Shown: positions 24,759 to 33,196, numbered from the stretch's first letter. The stretch is DNA of 34,046 nucleotides from an uncultured Saprospiraceae bacterium (GCA_937997635.1 CALLFA010000186.1:1-34046), one strand, 5' to 3'. The notes: generated from the sequence alone by a model not told the origin. Program-made: numbers and translations.

Positions 24759-24766
24759 TAGCTTTG
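24759..24766 (+). promoter_or_regulatory. -7 element of response regulator promoter
   Basis: TAGCTTTG is an exact TAnnTTTG match, 17 bases before ATG 24784. No TTG lies at the usual -33 distance, which fits activator dependence through the twin palindromes. Confidence 0.5.
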
Positions 24767-24783
24767 TACAAATACTAAATGTT

Positions 24784-25746
24784 ATGAAGGGTGATACAAT
24801 TTTAATTGTTGATGACAGACAATTTGACAGAATATTATATAAGGAATATCTAGGAGAAGAGGATTATATTTTTCTAGAATTAGATGATGGAGAACACGTT
24901 CTCGAGTTTTTACATGGCAATCATGTTGATCTGATGCTACTCGATTGGCAGATGCCTCAGATGGGTGGAATAGAAGTACTGAAAATACTCAAGAATGATC
25001 CCCGTTATCAAGAATTGCCGATTATTGTTATTACAGGTTTGGAAGATGAGCGAGTCTTAGAAGAGGCATTCACATTCGGTAGTGTTGATTTCTTAAACAA
25101 ACCAGTGAAACGAATCGAGCTGCACTCCAGAGTAAATAGCGCTCTCAAATTGCATCGAGCTAAAAAGCAATTGAAAAAGCAAAAAGATGAGTTGCAAGAG
25201 TTGAATGATATCATCAAACAACAAAAAGTAGAGCTCGAAAAATCACTTGAATTAAAAACTGAACTCATAGATCTGAGAGAACAACAGCACGCCAAGGAGA
25301 TAGACACCACACACAGACAGTTGCTGTCTTTTGAATTGGATTCAAGTAAAGTCGGCAAGAAAATTCAAGAATTGAAAAGACTCTACGAAGACAGTTATAA
25401 AGCAGTGAAAGCCAATGTGAGTGACCCAGAGGTCCTTACAAAAATGAAAAAAATTGAACGAAATATATCCAGCTTATTAAGCGATCAAGACTCACATGAT
25501 GAATTCAAAAGGCTCTTTGAAAATATAGATCCAAACTTCTTTAAAAAGCTCACCAAAATCAACCCGAAGCTCACAACTTTGGATTTAAAACATTGTGCTT
25601 ACATTAAATTGAATCTGGATAATTATGAGATTTCACAGTTGCTCAATGTGGAGATCAAAAGTATCCAGATGACGAGGTATCGCATCAGAAAGAAACTCAA
25701 TCTGGAAGAAAATCAATCTCTGCGGGAGTTTATTATGCTTCTGTAG
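24784..25746 (+). CDS. Response regulator with coiled coil and atypical LuxR-like HTH
   Basis: 320 residues from ATG 24784 (MKGDTILIVDDRQ); a TTG ten codons upstream is rejected because it overlaps the promoter element. The receiver domain (1-~125) has acidic D10/D11, phospho-acceptor Asp54 (LMLLDWQMP) and the switch Lys in FLNKPVKR. A long charged coiled coil follows (~125-230). The end is a helix-turn-helix resembling the LuxR type used in Bacteroidota (TLDLKHCAYIKLNLDNYEIS, QMTRYRIRKKLNL). No histidine kinase is adjacent. It probably binds DNA, perhaps its own twin operators. Confidence 0.88.
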   Translation: MKGDTILIVDDRQFDRILYKEYLGEEDYIFLELDDGEHVLEFLHGNHVDLMLLDWQMPQMGGIEVLKILKNDPRYQELPIIVITGLEDERVLEEAFTFGSVDFLNKPVKRIELHSRVNSALKLHRAKKQLKKQKDELQELNDIIKQQKVELEKSLELKTELIDLREQQHAKEIDTTHRQLLSFELDSSKVGKKIQELKRLYEDSYKAVKANVSDPEVLTKMKKIERNISSLLSDQDSHDEFKRLFENIDPNFFKKLTKINPKLTTLDLKHCAYIKLNLDNYEISQLLNVEIKSIQMTRYRIRKKLNLEENQSLREFIMLL

Positions 25747-25765
25747 CTTGCCAGAGCGCTTGATT

Positions 25766-25926
25766 TGCTGAGGCGAGACGACTGCAGCGACGCAGCTTTG
25801 GCTAACTTGCTCTTGATTTGCTGAGGCGAGACGCCTTCAGCGACGCGGCTTTGATGAACTTGAGCTTTAAACTTGAACTTGCTTTTTTAGTGCTGAGGCG
25901 AGACGCCTTCAGCGACGCAGCTTTGG
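25766..25926 (+). repeat. Three TGCTGAGGCGAGACG repeat units
   Basis: Copies of a ~36-bp unit start at 25766, 25819 and 25891 (core TGCTGAGGCGAGACGCCTTC, then AGCGACGCAGCTTTG). Two contain CTGAGGCG-AGA-CGCCTTCAG, a near-perfect hairpin; the first has GACTGC instead of GCCTTC. Related copies are at 7237-7262 and, in part, 7098-7107. The units are mixed with ACTTGAACTTGCTCTTGAT-type direct repeats up to about 25965. The cluster fills the space between two convergent response regulator genes, starting about 20 bases after the first stop. Confidence 0.85.
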
Positions 25927-25962
25927 CAAACTTGAACTTGCTCTTGATACTTGAACTTGCTC

Positions 25963-26391
25963 TTAATTAAGTTCTGGCAGGCAAGATGTTCTCAACCAAA
26001 ATTTGTCGATTATAGTCATCATGTCAAAAAACTTGATGATGTCGATTGGTTTGATGAGATATGCATTCGCGCCATAGCTGAAACACTCGTCTATATCAGT
26101 ATTCAAACTTGATGTCGTCAGTATAATGATTGGAATTTTCTTAATGGTGCTGTCCTTCTTATATTCTTTCAGCAACTCTTTTCCTTGCACTTTAGGCAGG
26201 TTAAGATCCATTATGATGAGATCTGGAAGGTCCGTGTAGCCATTTTTCACCTTTTCCTCTAGATACTGAAGAGCTTGACCACCATCCTTTAACAATTCAA
26301 GTTCGATAAATAAATTATTATCGCTGATTGCTTCCTCTATCAACTTTATATCGCCTTCGTTATCTTCTACGATGAGAACTTTTTTTGTCAT
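25963..26391 (-). CDS. Single-domain response regulator (Rcp/CheY-like)
   Basis: 142 residues, all receiver domain: acidic pocket E9/D10, phospho-acceptor Asp62 in LIIMDLNLPKVQGKELL, Thr/Ser in ILTTSS, and Lys114 in AYLIKP. The longer loop before the phospho-site (EEKVKNGYTDLPD) is typical of the Rcp1-like group that partners phytochrome or hybrid kinases. No output domain and no kinase nearby. A 16-bp palindrome lies 9 bases upstream of its ATG. Confidence 0.9.
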   Translation of the reverse strand: MTKKVLIVEDNEGDIKLIEEAISDNNLFIELELLKDGGQALQYLEEKVKNGYTDLPDLIIMDLNLPKVQGKELLKEYKKDSTIKKIPIIILTTSSLNTDIDECFSYGANAYLIKPIDIIKFFDMMTIIDKFWLRTSCLPELN

Positions 26392-26399
26392 AAATTTAT

Positions 26400-26415
26400 A
26401 CTATAAATCTATAGT
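26400..26415. promoter_or_regulatory. 16-bp palindrome before the Rcp-like gene
   Basis: ACTATA-AATC-TATAGT: perfect 6-bp arms, 9 bases upstream of ATG 26391 on the minus strand. It could be an operator or a small mRNA hairpin. A second loose dyad (AGACTA...TAGTCT) is at 26452-26478. Confidence 0.35.
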
Positions 26416-26605
26416 TAAGACGGCCACAGTTACCAAAAGCCATTCTTTATTAGACTACAATTAATCTATATATAGTCTCCATAAGTCTACATTAAGATCA
26501 AATTATTTCTAATATAATAAGTAAAAATACATATAATGAGTATTAAAATCGCATTGTTGGTGCTATTTAAATATAAAATGTAAAGATATGTACACAATGC
26601 TTAAA

Positions 26606-27001
26606 TTACCTATATTCTGTCAATACAGTCTCTACTCTATACCTGAAGGCTATATCCAGTACAGCAACGACATGCTCATTTGCAACTCTCGGGTGAGGAG
26701 CAATTGTTATACTCACATCTCTTCCTGAATCCTTGATTTGCTTGATGGCTTTATCCAAATTAACTAGATTCAGGCGTTTACCATTGATCGAATAGTTGCC
26801 ATTACTACTGATTGATATATTGGTTGGTTTTTGCGTAACTGTTGGAGGCACTCGTGATTTTCCAGGCAGTTTCAAATTTAGGGCATTGGGGATGATTAAG
26901 GACGATGTCAACATAAAGAAGATCAACAATAGAAAAATGATGTCCGTTAAGGAGGACATATTAAACTGTGCGCTAACTTTACTTTTCTTTTTTATACCCA
27001 A
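26606..27001 (-). CDS. exbD: ExbD/TolR-family protein (second copy)
   Basis: 131 residues. The N-terminus KVSAQFNMSSLTDIIFLLLIFFMLTSS contains the single membrane helix with the proton-carrying Asp (SLTDII). The periplasmic domain follows (NISISSNGNYSINGKRLNLV, ISITIAPHPRVANEHVVAVLD-like). With ExbB it harvests proton motive force for outer-membrane transport (TonB) or Tol-type work. It follows the first exbD by three bases. The N-terminal halves of the two copies are very similar and the periplasmic parts are not. Confidence 0.92.
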   Translation of the reverse strand: MGIKKKSKVSAQFNMSSLTDIIFLLLIFFMLTSSLIIPNALNLKLPGKSRVPPTVTQKPTNISISSNGNYSINGKRLNLVNLDKAIKQIKDSGRDVSITIAPHPRVANEHVVAVLDIAFRYRVETVLTEYR

Positions 27002-27004
27002 AAC

Positions 27005-27400
27005 TTACTTTCTTGGTTCTGTTGCAATAATCGCCCTCATACGAAGAGCATTTGAAATTTCTATGATGTCATTTACTTTTGACCATGGTACGCCAACTTC
27101 GGCCACAATAGCAATTGTCGCATTTTTTTGATTATCCATCTTTTTATAATCGGCTTGGATTTTCGACTTTATCTCACTGACTTTTGCTGTTTTGCCATTA
27201 TAGGTAGTTTTACCGTCTTTGGTCATCATTACGGTAAAATCTGTAGGCGCTATGGTCTTACTGTCAGATTTAGGCAATGGCACATTAATCTGGACTAGAG
27301 AAGAAGTCAACATAAAAAAAATCAGCAACAAGAATATGATGTCTGTCAAAGACGACATACTAAATTCTGCACTTACCTTATTACGTTTTTTCATCCCCAT
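27005..27400 (-). CDS. exbD: ExbD/TolR-family protein (first copy)
   Basis: 131 residues. KVSAEFSMSSLTDIIFLLLIFFMLTSSLVQINVPLP carries the membrane helix and key Asp. The periplasmic part (TTYNGKTAKVSEIKSKIQAD, ATIAIVAEVGVPWSKVNDII) is distinct from that of the neighbouring copy, which suggests a specialised pair or heterodimer. One base separates it from exbB. Confidence 0.92.
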   Translation of the reverse strand: MGMKKRNKVSAEFSMSSLTDIIFLLLIFFMLTSSLVQINVPLPKSDSKTIAPTDFTVMMTKDGKTTYNGKTAKVSEIKSKIQADYKKMDNQKNATIAIVAEVGVPWSKVNDIIEISNALRMRAIIATEPRK

Positions 27401-27401
27401 A

Positions 27402-28100
27402 TTAAGTCAATGGTTCTTGTAACAGATCCATGAATTCTACAGTCGTTCGCTCCATTTTAAAGACGACCTTCTCCACACTTGCAACAAGAAGATTATAACC
27501 TACAAAAGCAAAAATTCCAATCATCAAACCAAAGGCAGTCGTTATCAAGGCTTGATAGATACCGCCTGCTAAAACATCAGGCGTGACATTAGACTCTGTT
27601 GCCATTTTATAAAAGGCCAGAATCATACCTGTCACAGTACCGAAGAAACCGATCATAGGTGCTGCACCTGCTATACTTGCGAGCGTAGACAGGTTTTTCT
27701 CCAATTTAAAAACTTCAAGGTTTCCGACATTTTCGATAGCCGCATCGATATCACGCAAGGGTTTTCCGATCCGCATGACTCCTTTCTCCACCATTCTTGC
27801 GATTGGAGAATCAGTAGATCGACAAAGTGCCTTGGCTCCTTCTATATTACCAGCTGCTACTGCTGCTTTGATGTTGTTGATAAAATTCTGATCAATACGG
27901 CCAGCTTTTTTTATTGTCAGCCAACGTTCGATAAAAATATAAAGAGCGATGACAGACAAAAACAATAGGATCGCCACAATGATCATCCCCAAAGGGCCTC
28001 CTTGTAAAACCAGATCAATAAGTCGTTTATATGTGCCTACTTCCTCTTCAGTGGGTAGTTCTGGTGTTGCCTGAAGAAAGAAAATACCGAATTGTATCAT
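27402..28100 (-). CDS. exbB: MotA/TolQ/ExbB proton channel family protein
   Basis: 232 residues with three membrane helices: about 36-58 (GMIIVAILLFLSVIALYIFIERW), about 140-160 (APMIGFFGTVTGMILAFYKM, the most conserved segment) and about 180-205 (IYQALITTAFGLMIGIFAFVGYN, with the conserved Thr/Ala region). It forms the pentameric channel around ExbD in the inner membrane. It is the first gene of exbB-exbD-exbD. A TATTTTTG element at 28172-28179 (minus strand) could be its -7, but no -33 is clear. Confidence 0.95.
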   Translation of the reverse strand: MIQFGIFFLQATPELPTEEEVGTYKRLIDLVLQGGPLGMIIVAILLFLSVIALYIFIERWLTIKKAGRIDQNFINNIKAAVAAGNIEGAKALCRSTDSPIARMVEKGVMRIGKPLRDIDAAIENVGNLEVFKLEKNLSTLASIAGAAPMIGFFGTVTGMILAFYKMATESNVTPDVLAGGIYQALITTAFGLMIGIFAFVGYNLLVASVEKVVFKMERTTVEFMDLLQEPLT

Positions 28101-28257
28101 AAAAGTGGTTTAATTCTAGAATAGTATGGAGGTTGAACGAATCTTAAGTTTCCGTAAGTATTTTGTAAAACCAAAAATACAAAGATTTAATGACTATCAT
28201 GATAAATAATCATATATAATCTAGTGGTTATCACCTCATTACAAATAAGTAAACATT

Positions 28258-28286
28258 TTGTGCTGGATTCTGTTATAGTAGCTTTA
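28258..28286 (+). promoter_or_regulatory. Promoter candidate for YceI gene
   Basis: TTG (28258-28260), 18-base spacer, TAGCTTTA (28279-28286; seven of eight match to TAnnTTTG), 14 bases before ATG 28301. Confidence 0.4.
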
Positions 28287-28300
28287 ACAAAATTATAACT

Positions 28301-28948
28301 ATGAAACAATTTAGTATTCTAATATTTAGTGCTCTTTTCTTATTTGCTGTTGGGTGTAAACAGTCTGGCGGTGAGAAAGCTGCCACAGGCGAGGCTGCCA
28401 AAGAAGCCGTTGCTACTGGACAAACATTATCAGTCAATACGGCTCAATCTTCTATGACGTGGACAGGATCTAAAATTGGTGGAAGCCATACAGGTACGAT
28501 AGATATTGCTAGTGGCAATTTAGCTGTCAAAGGCGGGCAAATAACTGGTGGTAATTTTACCATCAACATGAACAGTATAACGAACACAGATTTACCCCAA
28601 GAGAAACAAGGTGACTTGGTTGGCCATTTAAAAAATGCAGACTTCTTCGATGTTGCGAAATATCCAACTGCAAAATTCGCCATTACGAATGTGACCAAAT
28701 TAACCAATGAGCCTGGGGCATCTCACTTGATCTATGGTAATCTGACGATAAAGGATGTCACAAAAGAAGTTGGCTTTAAAGCAAATGTGAACATTACTGG
28801 CAATTCGGCTATGGTAACAACACCTAAATTTGCCATTGACAGATCAGACTTTAATGTCAAATATGGTTCTACAAAGTTCTTTGATAATTTAAAGGATAAA
28901 GCAATCAATGACAACATTGACTTTGTCATCAAACTCGTTGCTTCCTAA
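28301..28948 (+). CDS. YceI-family lipoprotein
   Basis: 215 residues. MKQFSILIFSALFLFAVGC is a lipoprotein signal (lipobox AVGC), followed by an Ala/Gly/Lys linker. The YceI lipocalin-like fold begins near residue 42: SSMTWTGSKIGGSHTGTIDI, GGNFTINMNSITNTD, DFFDVAKYPTAKFAITNV, GNLTIKDVTKEVGFKANV and FAIDRSDFNVKYGS. The family binds isoprenoid lipids in the periplasm; the ligand here is unknown. A terminator follows. Confidence 0.93.
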   Translation: MKQFSILIFSALFLFAVGCKQSGGEKAATGEAAKEAVATGQTLSVNTAQSSMTWTGSKIGGSHTGTIDIASGNLAVKGGQITGGNFTINMNSITNTDLPQEKQGDLVGHLKNADFFDVAKYPTAKFAITNVTKLTNEPGASHLIYGNLTIKDVTKEVGFKANVNITGNSAMVTTPKFAIDRSDFNVKYGSTKFFDNLKDKAINDNIDFVIKLVAS

Positions 28949-28979
28949 AGACCATCACGTAAAACATAAACCAAAAAGA

Positions 28980-29019
28980 AACCGTTGCTTAATTGTATAA
29001 GCAGCGGTTTTTGTTTTTA
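28980..29019 (+). terminator. Rho-independent terminator after YceI gene
   Basis: 12-bp stem AACCGTTGCTTA (28980-28991) / TAAGCAGCGGTT (28998-29009), one G-U pair, then TTTGTTTTT. Confidence 0.9.
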
Positions 29020-29107
29020 ATCTGTATGCGACATGCAAAAACGCTCATTTATTTCAGAGAAAATTTAGAAAACAGTACATTCGCATTAGACATATTTACC
29101 ATATAAT

Positions 29108-30613
29108 ATGAGACACGCAATCTTTTCGTTAGCCCTGCTACTTTTATTAGGCCATTGGTTTGCTGCCTGCAGTGGAGAATCTGCAACAGCAAGTCCTAGT
29201 CACCAAGCAAACACATCATCTCAATCAACTGGCATCAACGCGCCCAGAGCAAAAGTTGATCCTGGCCAGATTACTCGTGACCCTGTCTTGGGAGGACCAG
29301 CAGCATTTACCATTCGTGCAAAAGGTACGCCACAGGGAGAAGCCTATTTGATTGGCATTCTTGGTGATCAGAGGTTTCGTTTGGATACAGCGAACGTGTC
29401 TCCTCAAGGCTTATTGACATTTGAGCGCAAAGAAGGCTATCCACAAGGACACTATTATGTTTATTTTCCAAATAATAAAAATTTCCAGTTGCTTCTAGGA
29501 GAAGATCAGAAGTTCGAAGTAGAAGTCGACTTAGATGACATCTTCAATTCTCTGAAAGCAAAAGGATCTCCAGACAATGAATTGTTGTATGGAAACATCC
29601 GTTTTGAAAATGATCTGCGGCCAGAATTTGCGGCAGTGGCAGAAGAATTATCAGCGGCAGCAGAAGGATCAGCTGCACATAATGCAGCCAAGGACAAACA
29701 GGCTGCACTCGTCCAGAAGCGGAAAGATCAATTGCAAAAAGAATATGATACCTATCCAAAGTCATTATACACGGCGTTCAAAAAGGCGGGCCAAAATCCT
29801 GACCCAAGGCTAGACTTGCCGCAAGAAGCTCAGGTCTCTCAATACAGAAAAGATTTTTGGGCCAGTGTCAATTTTGCTGATGCAAGACTCTTGCGCACTC
29901 CCGTGATTATCAATAAAATGAAAAGGTATATGAACGAGTTGACACAACAGCATGTCGACTCTGTGCTACATTCTGCTTTATATATCGTAGATGAATCCGA
30001 ACCCTATCCTGACTATTTTAAGTTTTTTGCCAATTGGATTCCGCTTACTTATGAGCCAACAAAAACTCAGCTGATGGATCCGGAAAAAATATTGGTAAAT
30101 GTGATTCAACGTTATTTTACCAAAGAGAAAGCTTTCTGGGCAGACAGTATGCAGATTTACGGATTTCAGCAACGAGCCGCAGAAATGCAAAACAGTCTCT
30201 ATGGCAACAAAGGTCCCAATGTCACTTCCACTGATCAGTTTGGTAAACAGCAGACTTTGTTTGACAAAACCGCAGACTACCTGATCGTCTACATGTACAA
30301 TCCTGACTGCGAACATTGCCAGGAGCAAACGCCAAAATTGGTAGACTTTTACAATCAACACAAAAACAACGGCATCGATGTTTATGCAATTGCCATTGAC
30401 ACCGATGACACTAAGTGGAAAGACTACATCAAGAAAACAGGCATGACTTTCACCAATGTCTATGATGAATCTAATCGCTCGATTTATGGCAAATATTACG
30501 TTGACCACACACCAGAATTGTATGTCCTAAATAAGGACAGAGTGATTATCGGTAAAAACCTAAAGGTGAATCAAGTGATGACGGTGATCGATCGAGATAA
30601 AGAGAAAGGGTGA
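29108..30613 (+). CDS. TlpA-like thioredoxin lipoprotein with DUF4369-like N-terminus
   Basis: 501 residues. MRHAIFSLALLLLLGHWFAAC is a lipoprotein signal (lipobox FAAC). Residues ~55-150 look like DUF4369 (FTIRAKGTPQGEAYLIGILG, FRLDTANVSPQGLLTFE). A helical middle part (~150-370) resembles DUF5106. The C-terminal ~130 residues are thioredoxin-fold with the redox pair Cys401/Cys404 (NPDCEHCQEQTPKLVDF) and cis-Pro region DHTPELYVLNKD. It probably handles periplasmic thiol-disulfide exchange anchored to a membrane. This layout is frequent in Bacteroidota; the client is unknown. Confidence 0.9.
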   Translation: MRHAIFSLALLLLLGHWFAACSGESATASPSHQANTSSQSTGINAPRAKVDPGQITRDPVLGGPAAFTIRAKGTPQGEAYLIGILGDQRFRLDTANVSPQGLLTFERKEGYPQGHYYVYFPNNKNFQLLLGEDQKFEVEVDLDDIFNSLKAKGSPDNELLYGNIRFENDLRPEFAAVAEELSAAAEGSAAHNAAKDKQAALVQKRKDQLQKEYDTYPKSLYTAFKKAGQNPDPRLDLPQEAQVSQYRKDFWASVNFADARLLRTPVIINKMKRYMNELTQQHVDSVLHSALYIVDESEPYPDYFKFFANWIPLTYEPTKTQLMDPEKILVNVIQRYFTKEKAFWADSMQIYGFQQRAAEMQNSLYGNKGPNVTSTDQFGKQQTLFDKTADYLIVYMYNPDCEHCQEQTPKLVDFYNQHKNNGIDVYAIAIDTDDTKWKDYIKKTGMTFTNVYDESNRSIYGKYYVDHTPELYVLNKDRVIIGKNLKVNQVMTVIDRDKEKG

Positions 30614-30669
30614 TTTGCTTTTGTGAAATAGGCTTAGGCTTGAAGTAAGTGCATTTCAGTTAAGCTTTT

Positions 30670-31659
30670 TCATGATACAGTGATGCCATTTTCCTTCACG
30701 TAGCGCTTTCGTTCTTCGAAGAATTCTGGAAGGCGATTTTTGAAGACGATGTTTTTGTATTTAGCTACTTCTTCTTCTAATGAGAAATCAGGTTTAGAAA
30801 TGTAGGCTCTGAATATTTTTGCAAGGTTTAGGCTGCCTTCAAAATTTTTTACGCTCAACTTATTTTTATTATAGTAGATAAATTGGGTAAAATTTGACAA
30901 TTGTGAATCAAAAAAATCTAGATTATCAAAGGTGATTAGATAGGTGGATATTAAAAACCATCTACTTTGGCACCTAAAAGGAAAAAATTTAAAATCATTT
31001 AACAAGATGATATCTGCTAATGCATTGTAATTCAATCTACCAAAACTCAATTGAACAACGGTCATGAGTTCACTTTCAGCAGCATGTTCATTCGCTACTA
31101 ATTTACCATAGTTTGATTGAAACATTTCAGCCCATTCAAATTGCTTTAAATAGCAAGCCAGTTGTATAATATTTTGAAATCTTGTTGCACCAATTTTATT
31201 TTTATAAGTCAATATTTTATTTTTAACTCCATATTCAAACAAATTCAAAGCTTTTAGACCATCCACATTATTTATTGCTAATCTTATGCTTTTCCTAAGG
31301 TAACTCTCGCACTCCGCAAACATAATTGCTTTAAGTTCAATGTTAATATTTCTATTCTCGATAAGCTCTTTAAACAAATAATTAAATGAGACTGGATCAA
31401 ATTCTAGATCACTGTTTAAGTGCTTATTTATAGTGAAAAATGTATCATTTAGGTGGTTGCTTCCTATTTGGATATTTGACAAATCTTCCTCATGAATAGT
31501 CTTATTAGAAATTGCATGTTTAGTGGCGTATTTATACATCGCCTTATTTGCCTTATACAAGGTCAATAAAGCTTGATTAAGTCTTAATATTATTTCTTGC
31601 TCATCATTTTTAATTGGATTAAATGAAAAATATTGGTGGTGTAAAATTTTCAATATATA
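30670..31659 (-). pseudogene. Hypothetical protein, C-terminal part, cut off by IS insertion
   Basis: About 327 codons of a mostly helical protein (TTG 31653 could serve as a new start: LKILHHQYFSFN). Segments such as RLNQALLTLYKANKAMYKYA, GLKALNLFEYGVKNKILTYK and WAEMFQSNYGKL look like TPR-type helical hairpins, with no signal peptide or membrane helix. It joins in frame to 33229-33645 when the element and one ATATA copy are removed. I do not recognise the family. Whether the fragment is expressed is unknown. Confidence 0.8.
31655..31659. repeat. Target site duplication, left copy (ATATA)
   Basis: ATATA directly outside the left TG end of the insertion element; the same five bases follow the right CA end at 33224-33228. 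Confidence 0.8.
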
Positions 31660-31830
31660 TGGTTCAGCCCCCTATTAATCGGACAAAGTTCTAATGACGA
31701 TTAAAAATATAAAATATTCGCAATATATTGCTTTTGCGAAAATGCCAACGGTTACCTTTGTACCGATGGATGTAATGTGTAGGCCTACCATTACTTTTTT
31801 CGATTCTATCGAATCGATGCGAAAATGCCT

Positions 31831-32844
31831 TCAGGTTCCCATTACCCGATACATGTATTTATTTATGTGTGGAGTGTCCATCACTTCTTGGTATGGTATT
31901 TTTAATTTAAACGTAGCTTTCTTTTTTTCATAGCTATTCATAATAATTAGATCACTTTCCCACAATGTCCAAAAGTGTGAGGGATTTAGCCCAGCAATCG
32001 AACTATGATTCCTCTTATTATTATATGTAGCATAGAATATTTCTAGTCTATTTTTCAATTCCCTAAGACTGCCGAAATAATTATTTTTCAGTGATCGTCC
32101 AAGTATATTATGGAAACTTTCTACATGTCCATTTTCCTCTGGAGAATAAGGGTGTGTAAAGACTTGATTTAGATAATTATCTTCGAAAAATGACTGTATC
32201 ATCTTTGCACAAAACTGTTTTCCATTATCATTTCTGACTTCTACTTCTATAGACTCGTTGAGCAAATCAGCGGTCTGTAGGTAATGGACAATTATATACT
32301 CCCACACTTGTTTAACTTGTTCTTTTCTCATCCAATAACCAACACTCCAGTGCAATACATATCTAGTGAATGTGTCGATTACTGTGAGAATGTAGGCATA
32401 TTGCTTTTTACCTTCTATCCAACAATATTTTATGTCCATCTCCACTATTCGCAAAGGTCCTGACGGTGTAACTCGTCTGAATTTTACAAATTTTCTTCCT
32501 TTTTTCTTCTTTGCTTTACCTAACAATCCATTTTGTTTTTCTAAGCGATAGACCTTCTTGTGATTCACATACCATCCGTCTACTTGTAAGGTGGTTGTTA
32601 CTGTACGATACCAATTGGGTAAATCAGGATTGGATAAAATGTTGATGATACATTCTACCAATTCTTCATTTGACCTCTCTTGTATGAGCTGAGAGACATG
32701 GTCCTTCCACTGAGTAAACAGTGTCGGACGTTTGCCTGGCTTTCTTCCGTTTGATTCATAGTATAATTGATGCTTTGTCAACCCAGTGAGTTGCAATACT
32801 GTATCTCTGGTCAAACCATAGTTCATATATGCTCTTGCTAACAT
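31831..32844 (-). CDS. IS3-family transposase OrfB (DDE integrase core)
   Basis: 337 residues. N-terminal helical region (LTRDTVLQLTGLTKHQLYYE), then the rve integrase core with the catalytic triad: Asp in VEMDIKYCWI, Asp in VRNDNGKQFC and Glu in SPEENGHVESFHN. It ends KYMYRVMGT. The ATG overlaps the orfA stop (TAATG), so it could be made by re-initiation, but the active form is expected to be the OrfAB fusion from -1 frameshifting, which enters this frame a few codons upstream of the ATG. Confidence 0.95.
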   Translation of the reverse strand: MLARAYMNYGLTRDTVLQLTGLTKHQLYYESNGRKPGKRPTLFTQWKDHVSQLIQERSNEELVECIINILSNPDLPNWYRTVTTTLQVDGWYVNHKKVYRLEKQNGLLGKAKKKKGRKFVKFRRVTPSGPLRIVEMDIKYCWIEGKKQYAYILTVIDTFTRYVLHWSVGYWMRKEQVKQVWEYIIVHYLQTADLLNESIEVEVRNDNGKQFCAKMIQSFFEDNYLNQVFTHPYSPEENGHVESFHNILGRSLKNNYFGSLRELKNRLEIFYATYNNKRNHSSIAGLNPSHFWTLWESDLIIMNSYEKKKATFKLKIPYQEVMDTPHINKYMYRVMGT

Positions 32845-33170
32845 TATTTTCTCAGCTCTGGATACTTTTTTTGAAGCAACTCGTCTTTGAGCCTTGAACC
32901 CAGTTGTTCTTCAGCCAACATAAGTTTCAATGTCTCTACTTCCTTTTTGAGTGTTTTGATCAGTGCAAGATCTGCTTTTCGATTACCATGATCCAAGCCC
33001 TCTTCTCCACTTTGGAGTAATTGTTTTTTCCAATAATAATAGCTCCCTGGATATATACCATATGTTGAGCAGGTAAGCTTGACGCCATTTTTCTGGCATT
33101 CAGCTATAATCTTCAATTTTTCTTCTGTGGTAAATTGTTTTCTTCCACTAGGTAACTGTTTCATGTCCAT
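32844..33170 (-). CDS. IS3-family transposase OrfA (HTH)
   Basis: 108 residues. KQFTTEEKLKIIAECQKNGVK, TCSTYGIYPGSYYYWKKQLL is the DNA-binding helix-turn-helix of IS3 OrfA proteins, followed by a leucine-zipper-like helix (LIKTLKKEVETLKLMLAEEQ). A slippery site lies seven codons before the stop. The start ATG 33170 is directly preceded by a 26-bp perfect palindrome. Confidence 0.93.
   Translation of the reverse strand: MDMKQLPSGRKQFTTEEKLKIIAECQKNGVKLTCSTYGIYPGSYYYWKKQLLQSGEEGLDHGNRKADLALIKTLKKEVETLKLMLAEEQLGSRLKDELLQKKYPELRK
32865..32871 (-). promoter_or_regulatory. -1 ribosomal frameshift site A AAA AAG
   Basis: In orfA frame the minus strand reads CAA AAA AAG TAT. The heptamer A AAA AAG is in the correct phase, and a -1 slip continues as GTA TCC AGA GCT GAG AAA ATA ATG, which is the orfB frame. 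This is the classical way IS3 elements make the OrfAB transposase. Confidence 0.9.
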
Positions 33171-33196
33171 AAGTTCTAAAAATATTTTTAGAACTT
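33171..33196. repeat. 26-bp perfect palindrome at the right end of the IS
   Basis: AAGTTCTAAAAAT followed by its exact reverse complement, overlapping the right inverted repeat and abutting the orfA ATG. In mRNA it would form a hairpin next to the start codon, possibly limiting transposase made from read-through transcripts. Confidence 0.8.

Noticed and set aside
25742-25965. Arg-rich coding remnant in the GAGGCGAGACG repeats
   Set aside because: One frame reads an Arg-rich peptide, but the units have irregular spacing and stops, and their hairpin design fits non-coding repeats better.
29978-30508. 176-codon minus-strand open frame
   Set aside because: Antisense to the thioredoxin-like lipoprotein, whose CEHC motif and domain order are convincing.
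31694-31933. 79-codon plus-strand open frame at the left IS end
   Set aside because: Antisense to the end of orfB and non-coding IS sequence; no known IS3 gene sits there.
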